A program made the position numbers and the translations under genes. The notes beneath the pieces are model-generated. The model worked only from the letters and a program-made list of their open reading frames with translations, did not search any database and had not been told where the DNA came from. Of a DNA stretch of 64,000 nucleotides, positions 1-7,634 are shown piece after piece; position 1 is the stretch's first letter; every line of letters starts with the position of its first letter. The DNA is taken from contig NZ_CP017259.1 of assembly GCF_001735715.1 (NCBI RefSeq), forward strand, positions 1,919,501-1,983,500, given 5' to 3'. The stretch is from Formosa sp. Hel3_A1_48 (GTDB taxonomy: Bacteria; Bacteroidota; Bacteroidia; Flavobacteriales; Flavobacteriaceae).

Positions 1-1611
1 CTTAAGTTCTAGTTCTGTAATCCCTCTATTGCGTAAAATCTTTAGCGCATTATTTTTATCCGCTAATTTTAATCCGTAGTGCCTAAAGTTTTTAATCAAG
101 TCGATTAGCTTTTCGTTTTCAAAACGATCGATCTCATTTGTATCTATAGAATGTTTTTCTAAATTTTGTTCATTCACTAATTTTGATCTTACTAGCTTTA
201 GTTTCATTGGAATAAGAAGGGCATCTATGTCCATGAGCGCTCTATCTTTTGTAGCTCTGCTGGTAAGGTAGATACTAAAGGGAAGCATGATGATACCGGC
301 AAGCCAAGTTGCAAAAACGGGGTCTAAACTTCCATCTTCAGAACTGTTTTTAGCGAAGATACTTATGAAGTGATAAGTCAAAAAGATCAAAATTGCAATA
401 ACCAAAGGAAGTCCTATACCGCCCTTTCGTATTAAGGCACCTAATGGGGCTCCTACAAAAAATAAAATAACACACATTAAGCCTAAGGCAAATTTATCAT
501 GAAGTGCAACAATGTGTTTATTGATATTCATGTTAGAAATAAAAAATGACTTGTTCTTTACTTTAATATTATCTTGTACAGAATTCACAGAAGTGATCGC
601 GATTTCGTACAACTGAATTAGCTTTTTCTTTGTAAATAAATCAAAAATATTCTCAGGGCTTTCAACAATTGAATCGCTTTTTACAGCATTATAATTAAGG
701 TTCAAATTATTTTGATAAGATCTTGAGTTCATTGTTTTTGAAAACACATCTATTGATTTCTGCCTGCTTTTATAAAGGGAATCAATAGTTGCGTTAAGTT
801 CATCTACGCCGAGCATATTAAAACGTGCAGAGGCGTCCTTTTGTTCAAAATCTACATCATTGAATTTTGAAATATCTATATTTATGACGTAACGGTCAAA
901 AGTACTTTTTATTTGTGGCCTATTTTTTGTTCTTTTTTGATAGTCAGCTGGTTGTATTTCATCATAGTAATTTCCATCATAAAGAATTAACTGAATGAGG
1001 TCTGATGATTCGTCACTGTAAAATTCTCCAGTCTTTGACTTTATTACAGTATAGTTTGCAGAAGAATTTCCTTTTTTTTGATGGATGATAACATCTTCTA
1101 AAAATTCACCATTCGCGCCACTTTTTTTAGCGACTTTAATATTGATGTCCTGCAGTTGATTGAATTGTCCTTCTGCCACAATCATTGCGGGTTGAACTCG
1201 GGCAATATTTCGTCTTAGATTAAAAAAATTAAACTCTGCCAAGGGAATTACATTGTTGGCAAAGAAAAAGCTGACTACAGCCAAAAAGACTATAAATATA
1301 CTCAAGCTTTTCATAGCTCGTTGAAGCGAAATCCCAGTTGACTTCATTGCAGCAAATTCATAGTTTTCTGAAAAATTCCCAAACACCATGATCGATACCA
1401 ATAGTATGGTTAGTGGTAATACCAAAACTACTATTCGTGGAGAGACAAAAATAAGAAACTTAAGAATCACATCAAATTGTAAATCTTTTCCCGCTAGTTC
1501 TGCAATATATACCCAGACGGATTGCAGTAAAAAAATAAGCATTAAAATAGTAAAGACACTAAAGAATGACTTTAAATAGGTGGAAAGTATGTAGCGGTCT
1601 AATATTTTCAA
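1..1611 (-). CDS. LptF/LptG-type LPS export permease (3' end outside window)
   Basis: Inner-membrane permease of the LptB2FG transporter, which extracts lipopolysaccharide from the inner membrane. The frame is open from a TTG at 1611 to the left edge (537 codons, no stop). Its first residues read KILDRYILSTYLKSF, the usual opening of flavobacterial LptF/LptG proteins. Membrane segments fall in the first ~110 residues, followed by a long periplasmic domain. C-terminal helices come at roughly codons 375-460 (for example LGLMCVILFFVGAPLG), then a charged tail. I chose TTG because it lies 7 bases after the lolA stop, fits the family N-terminus and has no ATG nearby. It is last in the ftsK-lolA-lpt row. 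The product is longer than the ~360-residue E. coli proteins. F and G cannot be separated here. Confidence 0.88.
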   Translation of the reverse strand, partial: MKILDRYILSTYLKSFFSVFTILMLIFLLQSVWVYIAELAGKDLQFDVILKFLIFVSPRIVVLVLPLTILLVSIMVFGNFSENYEFAAMKSTGISLQRAMKSLSIFIVFLAVVSFFFANNVIPLAEFNFFNLRRNIARVQPAMIVAEGQFNQLQDINIKVAKKSGANGEFLEDVIIHQKKGNSSANYTVIKSKTGEFYSDESSDLIQLILYDGNYYDEIQPADYQKRTKNRPQIKSTFDRYVINIDISKFNDVDFEQKDASARFNMLGVDELNATIDSLYKSRQKSIDVFSKTMNSRSYQNNLNLNYNAVKSDSIVESPENIFDLFTKKKLIQLYEIAITSVNSVQDNIKVKNKSFFISNMNINKHIVALHDKFALGLMCVILFFVGAPLGALIRKGGIGLPLVIAILIFLTYHFISIFAKNSSEDGSLDPVFATWLAGIIMLPFSIYLTSRATKDRALMDIDALLIPMKLKLVRSKLVNEQNLEKHSIDTNEIDRFENEKLIDLIKNFRHYGLKLADKNNALKILRNRGITELELK

Positions 1612-1618
1612 TTTTACC

Positions 1619-2272
1619 CTAATCTAAATTATTGATGTAATAATCACTGTAGCGCGCAGCATCAAAGTTAAAAAAAGATTGGGATAGGGGAGCATTTGTT
1701 TTGAAATCCAACACAGTAAGTGTTGTTTTTGTGTCATTAGAACCGATTTCAATTAAATTATAGATATGCTTAGTCAAAGTGTCAATTCCTAGCAGAGCAT
1801 ATTTAATTTCAGAATTTGAGTCAATTGGAATTAGTTTTATGTACTGGATTTTTCGTCCAAATTTTTCCTGAATAATATCCATTGAATAATTGTATCCTGA
1901 CTCATAAAATGAAAGTAATTTACTCGGTGCTATGGTATTATCTTCATCTGGGTTTTCAGTAGAAATAGTTACTTCCTCATCTTCCGGACTTATTGTGTAT
2001 AATTTGACGCCATCAAAAACACGTTTAATACCCAGAATATCAAGGACATACTTATCGTCTTCTAAGGTTACTTTTCCTTTGGTTTCCTGACGTATGTTTT
2101 CTGCCTCGTTCTCAAGTACATACTTGAACGAAATTTGGATATTTTCATAGGACTCTACCTTTTTGTTGACCTGGTTAAGCAACTGCTTCGCCTGCGGGTC
2201 TTTGTTCTGTGCGAATAGTGTTCCAATAGAAAATAGTGTACAAAATAAAATATTTTTTTTATAAAAGTTCAT
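1619..2272 (-). CDS. LolA-like outer-membrane lipoprotein carrier
   Basis: Periplasmic chaperone family that ferries lipoproteins from the inner to the outer membrane. The protein has 217 residues. A signal peptide covers about residues 1-21 (hydrophobic core ILFCTLFSIGTLFA, cleavage near FAQ). The mature part opens with an amphipathic stretch (LLNQVNKKVESYENIQISF) and continues as alternating strands (GKVTLEDDKYVLDI, VKLYTISPEDEEVTI), the pattern of the LolA open beta-barrel. Its ATG lies inside the end of ftsK (14-base overlap), so translation is probably coupled. The stop is 7 bases before the LPS permease. Family assignment is good; the exact substrate is inferred. Confidence 0.85.
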   Translation of the reverse strand: MNFYKKNILFCTLFSIGTLFAQNKDPQAKQLLNQVNKKVESYENIQISFKYVLENEAENIRQETKGKVTLEDDKYVLDILGIKRVFDGVKLYTISPEDEEVTISTENPDEDNTIAPSKLLSFYESGYNYSMDIIQEKFGRKIQYIKLIPIDSNSEIKYALLGIDTLTKHIYNLIEIGSNDTKTTLTVLDFKTNAPLSQSFFNFDAARYSDYYINNLD

Positions 2273-4625
2273 TGTCTAATAATTGATTTAATGCAACTAA
2301 ATCAGAAACTAAAACTTGTCGTGCTTTACTGCCTTCAAATGGGCCAACTATACCAGCGGCTTCTAATTGATCAATAAGTCGCCCTGCACGGTTATATCCA
2401 AGTTTCAATTTACGTTGTAATAAAGAAGCAGATCCTTGTTGAGCAGTTACGATCACTTCAGCAGCCTCACGAAACAATTTGTCCCTGTCGTTTATATCAA
2501 TATCAAGACTTGTGCCAGATTCTTCACTAATATACTCAGGTAGAATATATGCACTGGCATAGGCCTTTTGCGCGCCAATAAACTCTGTTAAGCGTTCTAC
2601 TTCAGGGGTGTCGACAAAAGCACATTGTATACGCACCAAATCGTTCCCTTGCGTGTACAGCATATCGCCTCGACCAATTAATTGATCAGCGCCAGAGCTA
2701 TCCAAAATAGTTCTTGAGTCAATCTTTGAAGTGACTCTAAAAGCTATTCGGGCTGGAAAGTTTGCTTTTATAATTCCTGTTATCACGTTGACTGAAGGAC
2801 GTTGGGTAGCTATAATTAAATGAATTCCAATTGCACGGGCCAACTGTGCCAATCGCGCAATAGGAGTTTCAACTTCCTTTCCAGCAGTCATGATTAAATC
2901 CGCAAATTCGTCGACAACCAAAACAATATAGGGTAAAAATTTATGCCCGTCATTGGGGTTCAACTTACGGGCCTTAAATTTTGTATTGTATTCTTTGATA
3001 TTTCTACAAAACGCAGTCTTGAGCAAATCGTAACGATTATCCATTTCAATACACAAAGAGTTTAAGGTGTTTATCACTTTTGTATTGTCTGTTATAATCG
3101 CATCATCAGAATCGGGGAGTTTAGCTAAATAGTGCCGCTCAATTTTATTGAATAAAGTTAATTCCACTTTTTTCGGATCGACCAAAACAAATTTGACTTC
3201 GGCAGGATGTTTTTTGTAGAGCAGAGAAGTGAGAACAGCATTAAGCCCTACGGATTTACCTTGACCCGTAGCACCTGCCATGAGCAAGTGTGGCATCTTT
3301 GCAAGATCTACAACAAATGTCTCATTGCTGATTGTTTTGCCCAAAGCAATGGGTAATTCCATCTCTGATTTTTGAAATTTTTGAGAGGCCACTGCAGAAT
3401 TCATCGAAACTATAGTTGCATTTTTATTTGGCACTTCAATTCCTATTGTTCCTCGCCCAGGAATTGGTGCGATGATACGTATACCCAAAGCTGATAGAGA
3501 GAGCGCTATGTCATCCTCCAAATTTTTTATTTTAGAAATCCTAATTCCAGCATCTGGGATGATTTCGTAAAGCGTTACGGTTGGACCTACTGTAGCTTTA
3601 ATACTACTGATTCCAATTTTATAATTATTAAGGGTTTCAACAATTCTATTTTTGTTATCCTCAAGTTCTTCTTGATCAATAGTTATACCCTCAGAATCAT
3701 ATTTCTTAAGCAAGTCTAAGGATGGAAATACAAATTTTGAAAGTTCTAGTGTTGGATCAACTTCCCCAAAATCTTCAACTAACTTTGCAGCTAAATTATC
3801 GGTTTCAGAAACTTCTTCTTCTGCAACAGTAATTTCCATTTTGACTCCAGAATCTTTACCTGTTACGGCCTCAACTTGAACTTCATCTTTTGCTATGCTT
3901 GAATGTTTTTGTATTGTTGGCTCTAAATTTTTTAGGGGTACCTCAAAAGCAGAGGTTGTTGATTTTTCATCAACAACCTCTGCTTCATTTTCATCAAAAG
4001 TGTGTTGAATAGGCGAATTAATGATTTCTTCGTCATTTTTTATTTTATTCTTAAAAGTAAAAAGCTTAGCTATTTGTTGTGGAGTAACTTTGAAACGAAT
4101 GGCAATGTAACATATGAAACAAAACAATAGGAGCAGGGCAGTACCTATTTTACCTATGTAATCTTGGAAAAATAAATTTAATTGATATCCTATGCTCCCA
4201 CCAAGATTTGGTAATTTTTGGAATGCAAAGCCAAATGTTATTGAAATCCAAATGATGCCAAGTACACCCCATACCCAATGACGAAATAAGCGTTGTTTGG
4301 AAGTGTTCATTAGAACACTGACACCAGAAACAATGAACAGGCCAGAGCATATAAACGAAGCAATACCAAAACCCTTAAAAACTAAAAAATGACTGATCCA
4401 AGCCCCGATCTTACTAAGCCAATTATTAGATTGTATATCTCTGCTTGTAAATCTATTTAAAATACTTTGATCACTTTCACCCGTGAAGAAGTAAGAAACA
4501 ATAGAAATGAAGATAAGTAACCCAAAAATAACCAAAAAACTTCCAAGCACTAGCCTTTGTGGATTGGTAAGTGTGATTTCTGGAAGGATTTTTTTCTTAT
4601 TCTTGTTGGCCGATGTTCTGGTCAT
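2259..4625 (-). CDS. ftsK: DNA translocase FtsK
   Basis: Septum-anchored DNA pump that clears chromosome termini during division and activates dif recombination. It has 788 residues. Four membrane segments lie in about residues 25-180, followed by a short acidic linker (about 190-300). The RecA-like motor has Walker A GATGQGKSVGLN near residue 453 and Walker B LVVDEFADLI near 570. The C-terminal winged-helix gamma domain (about 715-780, LKLGYNRAGRLIDQLEAAGI) would recognise KOPS-type polar sequences. The length is typical of Bacteroidota and much shorter than E. coli FtsK, which has a long linker. It overlaps lolA by 14 bases. Confidence 0.97.
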   Translation of the reverse strand: MTRTSANKNKKKILPEITLTNPQRLVLGSFLVIFGLLIFISIVSYFFTGESDQSILNRFTSRDIQSNNWLSKIGAWISHFLVFKGFGIASFICSGLFIVSGVSVLMNTSKQRLFRHWVWGVLGIIWISITFGFAFQKLPNLGGSIGYQLNLFFQDYIGKIGTALLLLFCFICYIAIRFKVTPQQIAKLFTFKNKIKNDEEIINSPIQHTFDENEAEVVDEKSTTSAFEVPLKNLEPTIQKHSSIAKDEVQVEAVTGKDSGVKMEITVAEEEVSETDNLAAKLVEDFGEVDPTLELSKFVFPSLDLLKKYDSEGITIDQEELEDNKNRIVETLNNYKIGISSIKATVGPTVTLYEIIPDAGIRISKIKNLEDDIALSLSALGIRIIAPIPGRGTIGIEVPNKNATIVSMNSAVASQKFQKSEMELPIALGKTISNETFVVDLAKMPHLLMAGATGQGKSVGLNAVLTSLLYKKHPAEVKFVLVDPKKVELTLFNKIERHYLAKLPDSDDAIITDNTKVINTLNSLCIEMDNRYDLLKTAFCRNIKEYNTKFKARKLNPNDGHKFLPYIVLVVDEFADLIMTAGKEVETPIARLAQLARAIGIHLIIATQRPSVNVITGIIKANFPARIAFRVTSKIDSRTILDSSGADQLIGRGDMLYTQGNDLVRIQCAFVDTPEVERLTEFIGAQKAYASAYILPEYISEESGTSLDIDINDRDKLFREAAEVIVTAQQGSASLLQRKLKLGYNRAGRLIDQLEAAGIVGPFEGSKARQVLVSDLVALNQLLDNELL

Positions 4626-4702
4626 AATCTATTGTAGTTATAACAAAAATACAAATTAAAATACGTTATTCTTGTAGGTAATGGAAATTTGTTTTGAACA
4701 AA

Positions 4703-4733
4703 AAAACCACGCCTTAGGCGTGGTTTTAATTTT
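4703..4733. terminator. Rho-independent terminator, bidirectional
   Basis: A perfect 11-bp inverted repeat: AAAACCACGCC at 4703-4713, loop TTA, GGCGTGGTTTT at 4717-4727. Read on the minus strand it is followed by a run of six T, which suits termination of the peroxiredoxin-thioredoxin-DUF row ending at 4753. It also separates that row from ftsK. Confidence 0.85.
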
Positions 4734-4752
4734 TGCCCTTTTGGACATAGGC

Positions 4753-5010
4753 TTATTTGTCTATTGAACCTAAAACCCGTTTCATAAATGCATTTAGTGC
4801 ATCCTTTTCTGGTGTACCAGATTTAATCATTTTATGTACTTCCAAAGCGCCATACATGTTTGAAATCAACTCGCCAATAACATCTAATTCTTCATCTTTT
4901 AAGCTAGGAACTTCCGTTAAGCTTTCCAAAGTTTCTAAAGTTTCAATGATGTAATCTTCATCATTGTCTTGAATGAATTTATTAAGTTGTTTAATGACTG
5001 GCAATTTCAT
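4753..5010 (-). CDS. Small conserved protein, DUF6952-like
   Basis: An 85-residue soluble acidic protein with no signal peptide or membrane segment. It appears mostly helical, with a Leu/Glu-rich first half and a conserved-looking tail NAFMKRVLGSID. I recognise it as the small protein often found beside thioredoxin and peroxiredoxin in Flavobacteriaceae, which I believe carries the name DUF6952; the name is from memory and the function is unknown. Its ATG overlaps the thioredoxin gene by 20 bases, so the two are probably translated together. It is last in the row, just before a strong terminator. Confidence 0.75.
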   Translation of the reverse strand: MKLPVIKQLNKFIQDNDEDYIIETLETLESLTEVPSLKDEELDVIGELISNMYGALEVHKMIKSGTPEKDALNAFMKRVLGSIDK

Positions 5011-5302
5011 CGACTAGTGTTTTTAGAACGTCAAATTTATTAGTCTGAACTTGGTTTACAAATGCACCGCCTTTAAACGTAGCAAAGGTGGGCAAGTTGT
5101 CTACTTTAGCCAGACTACGGCTTTCTGGAAATTTTTCGGCATCGGCTACAATAAAGCTGATGTTTGGGTTTTCTGCAGCCAATTTTTTCATTTTTGGCTT
5201 CATAATTCGACAATTTCCACACCAAGTGGCAGAATACTGCACTACCACAGTATCGTGCTCCGATACTACAGTTTTAAGATTGTCTTGAGTGAGTTCTTGC
5301 AT
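4991..5302 (-). CDS. Thioredoxin-family protein with WCGNC active site
   Basis: A 103-residue single-domain cytoplasmic thioredoxin fold with no signal peptide. The active site ATWCGNCRIMKPKM is near residues 26-39, with Asn in place of the usual Pro between the cysteines. The cis-Pro motif NLPTFATFKGG is present near residues 70-80. It lies 12 bases after the peroxiredoxin stop, so it is probably the electron donor that re-reduces that enzyme. The Pro-to-Asn change should shift the redox potential and disulfide reactivity; that consequence is inference. Confidence 0.9.
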   Translation of the reverse strand: MQELTQDNLKTVVSEHDTVVVQYSATWCGNCRIMKPKMKKLAAENPNISFIVADAEKFPESRSLAKVDNLPTFATFKGGAFVNQVQTNKFDVLKTLVDEIASH

Positions 5303-5314
5303 TATAGCATAGTT

Positions 5315-5953
5315 TTAGTGCGACGATAAATAATCTGCAGTACTTTTTGCATTGGCTTGCATAGCGTCTTTTCCTTCTTCCCAGTTCGCTGGACAAACTT
5401 CACCTTTTTCTTGTACGTGTGTGTATGCGTCTACCAATCTTAAGAATTCAGCAACATTACGCCCAAGTGGCATATGATTGATACTCTCGTGTACTACAGT
5501 TCCTTTTTCGTCAATAATATAGGTGGCTCTGTACGTTACGTTATCACCTTCAACAGTAACAACACCTGTTTCCTCATTGTACTCTTCGTTAGTTATGTCT
5601 AAAATCCCAAGTGTAGAAGAAAGGTTTCGGTTAGAATCTGCGAGAATAGGGTAGGTTACTCCTTCGATCCCACCATTGTCTTTTGATGTTGATAACCAAG
5701 CAAAGTGTACTTCTGGAGTGTCACACGATGCACCAATAACAATACAATTTCTTTTTTCAAATTCAGCTTTAGCAGCTTCAAAAGCATGTAATTCAGTTGG
5801 ACACACAAATGTGAAATCTTTCGGGTACCAAAACAGTACAACTTTCTTTTTATTGTTAACTGCTTCTTCCAAAACATTGACTTTGAATGTGTCGCCCATT
5901 TCGTTCATGGCGTCAACAGTTAAGTTTGGAAATTTTTTTCCTACAAATGACAT
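5315..5953 (-). CDS. 2-Cys peroxiredoxin (AhpC/TSA family)
   Basis: Thiol peroxidase that reduces H2O2, organic peroxides and peroxynitrite. It has 212 residues. The peroxidatic cysteine is Cys51 in DFTFVCPTELHAF, and the resolving cysteine is near residue 187 in GEVCPANW. Other family landmarks are VIGASCDTPEVHFAW and the tail NAKSTADYLSSH. The length and the C-terminal Cys motif fit the typical 2-Cys Prx1/AhpC class. It is first in a three-gene row with thioredoxin and a small DUF protein, behind a TATATTTG box at 5989-5996. Confidence 0.96.
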   Translation of the reverse strand: MSFVGKKFPNLTVDAMNEMGDTFKVNVLEEAVNNKKKVVLFWYPKDFTFVCPTELHAFEAAKAEFEKRNCIVIGASCDTPEVHFAWLSTSKDNGGIEGVTYPILADSNRNLSSTLGILDITNEEYNEETGVVTVEGDNVTYRATYIIDEKGTVVHESINHMPLGRNVAEFLRLVDAYTHVQEKGEVCPANWEEGKDAMQANAKSTADYLSSH

Positions 5954-5988
5954 AATTTTATATTTTAAAGATTAAATAATTTTTGATA

Positions 5989-5996
5989 CAAATATA
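5989..5996 (-). promoter_or_regulatory. Bacteroidota-type -7 box for the peroxiredoxin row
   Basis: Minus-strand TATATTTG, an exact match to the Bacteroidota -7 consensus TAnnTTTG, about 35 bases before the peroxiredoxin ATG. No clear TTG lies at the -33 position, so regulator dependence is possible. Confidence 0.5.
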
Positions 5997-6080
5997 ACCT
6001 AGAACCAAGGTTAATCCATAGCTGCAAAATTATAATTTTTTATCCAACTATAAGTTAAAGTTATCCAAATTATTGGCCTA

Positions 6081-7562
6081 TTATTTAGCGTTAAGTTGTT
6101 TTATTTTAATTGAAAATCCTGCTACTATTAGCGTCATGAATGGACTGATCCAATTGAAAAAAGCATAAACAAAATATTCTGCTACAGACACACCCAACAC
6201 ACCACTTTGATAAGCACCACAGGTATTCCAAGGGACAAGTACTGAAGTTACTGTTCCCGAATCTTCTAGGGTCCTACTTAGATTTTCAGGTGCTAAGCCT
6301 TTGTCTTTATATGCTTTTTTAAACATTTTTCCAGGGACCACAAGCGCTAAATATTGGTCTGAAGCGGTGACGTTAAGGGCCAAACAACTGGCTACAGTAC
6401 TAGCAAAAAGGCCAAATGTAGAAGTGGCTAAGCTTAAAAGTGCGTTACTAATCCGTGATAATGCACCAATAGCATCCATTACACCACCAAATACCATAGC
6501 GCATATGATAAGCCAAATGGTACCCAACATACCACTCATGCCACTCGATGAAAATAAATCATTGAGTTCTGTGCTTGTGGTTTCTACAGCAGTTTCAACT
6601 GTCATGGCTTGCATCACTGCTTTGTATGCCGATTTAAAATCTAATTCTTCGACACCACTAATATTTGCGAGAATATGCGGTTGTGCAATAATTGCTGCAA
6701 CTGCAGCCAAGAGCGTTCCCAATAATAATGCTGCTAATGGCGGTGTTTTTTTTACGATCAAAACAATTACTATGATAGGAACAATGAATAGAAGAGGCGA
6801 AATATAAAAAGCTTTTCCAATAGCATCGAGCTTATCAGAAATATCAGGAGTTCCTGAAACTTCTAAGTTTAAACCAATAATCAAAAATAGTATTATAGTG
6901 ATTATAAAAGTGGGTACAGTTGTAATCATCATATATTTTATATGGCTAAACAGATACCCACCTGCCATAGCAGGTGCAAGATTTGTTGTGTCGCTTAGTG
7001 GCGACATTTTATCGCCAAAGTAAGCGCCTGATAGTACAGCTCCTGCAGTCATCCCAAGTGAAATACCTAATGTTTCACCAATGCCAATCAGTGCAATACC
7101 AACAGTTGCAGAAGTGGTCCAGCTGCTGCCTGTTGCAATTGAAATTACGGCGCAAATAAGCACACAGGCAACTAAAAAGAAATTAGGATTAAGAATTTGC
7201 AATCCATAATATATCATTGTCGGGATAATTCCGCTTATAAGCCATGTTCCAGCAAGAGCACCAACCATAAGTAAAATAAGTAATGCAGCTGTTGCTGTTT
7301 TTAGGTTTTCGGCTACTTCATCTATCATTTGACGATAACTAACTTTATTAAAAACACCTACCACTGCCGCTACTGCTGCTCCCAATAAAAGTATAAACTG
7401 ATTACTTCCACTTAGTGCGTCATCTCCGAAAACAAAAAACACATTATAAAACAACATCACAACTAATGCTATTACTGGAATGAGTGCTTCCCATATGGAA
7501 AGTTCTTTGTACGTTGTGGAATTTTTATTTTTTTGGTCCGTCAAGTGTTCATGTTGTTTCAT
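6081..7562 (-). CDS. nhaC: NhaC-family Na+/H+ antiporter
   Basis: Inner-membrane secondary transporter, 493 residues with about 11-12 hydrophobic helices. Family signatures include ATGSSWTTSATVGIALIGIG, AYFGDKMSPLSDTTNLAP and the late motif VPWNTCGAYQSGVLGV. It probably exports Na+ in exchange for protons, in keeping with a marine flavobacterium; some NhaC relatives instead exchange malate and lactate. The start is the ATG at 7562; a TTG one codon upstream is also possible. It stands alone between the peroxiredoxin row and the E1 gene. Confidence 0.92.
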   Translation of the reverse strand: MKQHEHLTDQKNKNSTTYKELSIWEALIPVIALVVMLFYNVFFVFGDDALSGSNQFILLLGAAVAAVVGVFNKVSYRQMIDEVAENLKTATAALLILLMVGALAGTWLISGIIPTMIYYGLQILNPNFFLVACVLICAVISIATGSSWTTSATVGIALIGIGETLGISLGMTAGAVLSGAYFGDKMSPLSDTTNLAPAMAGGYLFSHIKYMMITTVPTFIITIILFLIIGLNLEVSGTPDISDKLDAIGKAFYISPLLFIVPIIVIVLIVKKTPPLAALLLGTLLAAVAAIIAQPHILANISGVEELDFKSAYKAVMQAMTVETAVETTSTELNDLFSSSGMSGMLGTIWLIICAMVFGGVMDAIGALSRISNALLSLATSTFGLFASTVASCLALNVTASDQYLALVVPGKMFKKAYKDKGLAPENLSRTLEDSGTVTSVLVPWNTCGAYQSGVLGVSVAEYFVYAFFNWISPFMTLIVAGFSIKIKQLNAK

Positions 7563-7634
7563 CAAAGAAAAACAGTTAAAGTTATAATGTAATATTACAA
7601 TTTTTAGGAGTTTTATGCAACCTGAAATAGGAGG

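Noticed and set aside
1388-1579. Plus-strand 63-codon frame
   Set aside because: Antisense to the LptF/LptG-type gene, which is clearly coding on the other strand.
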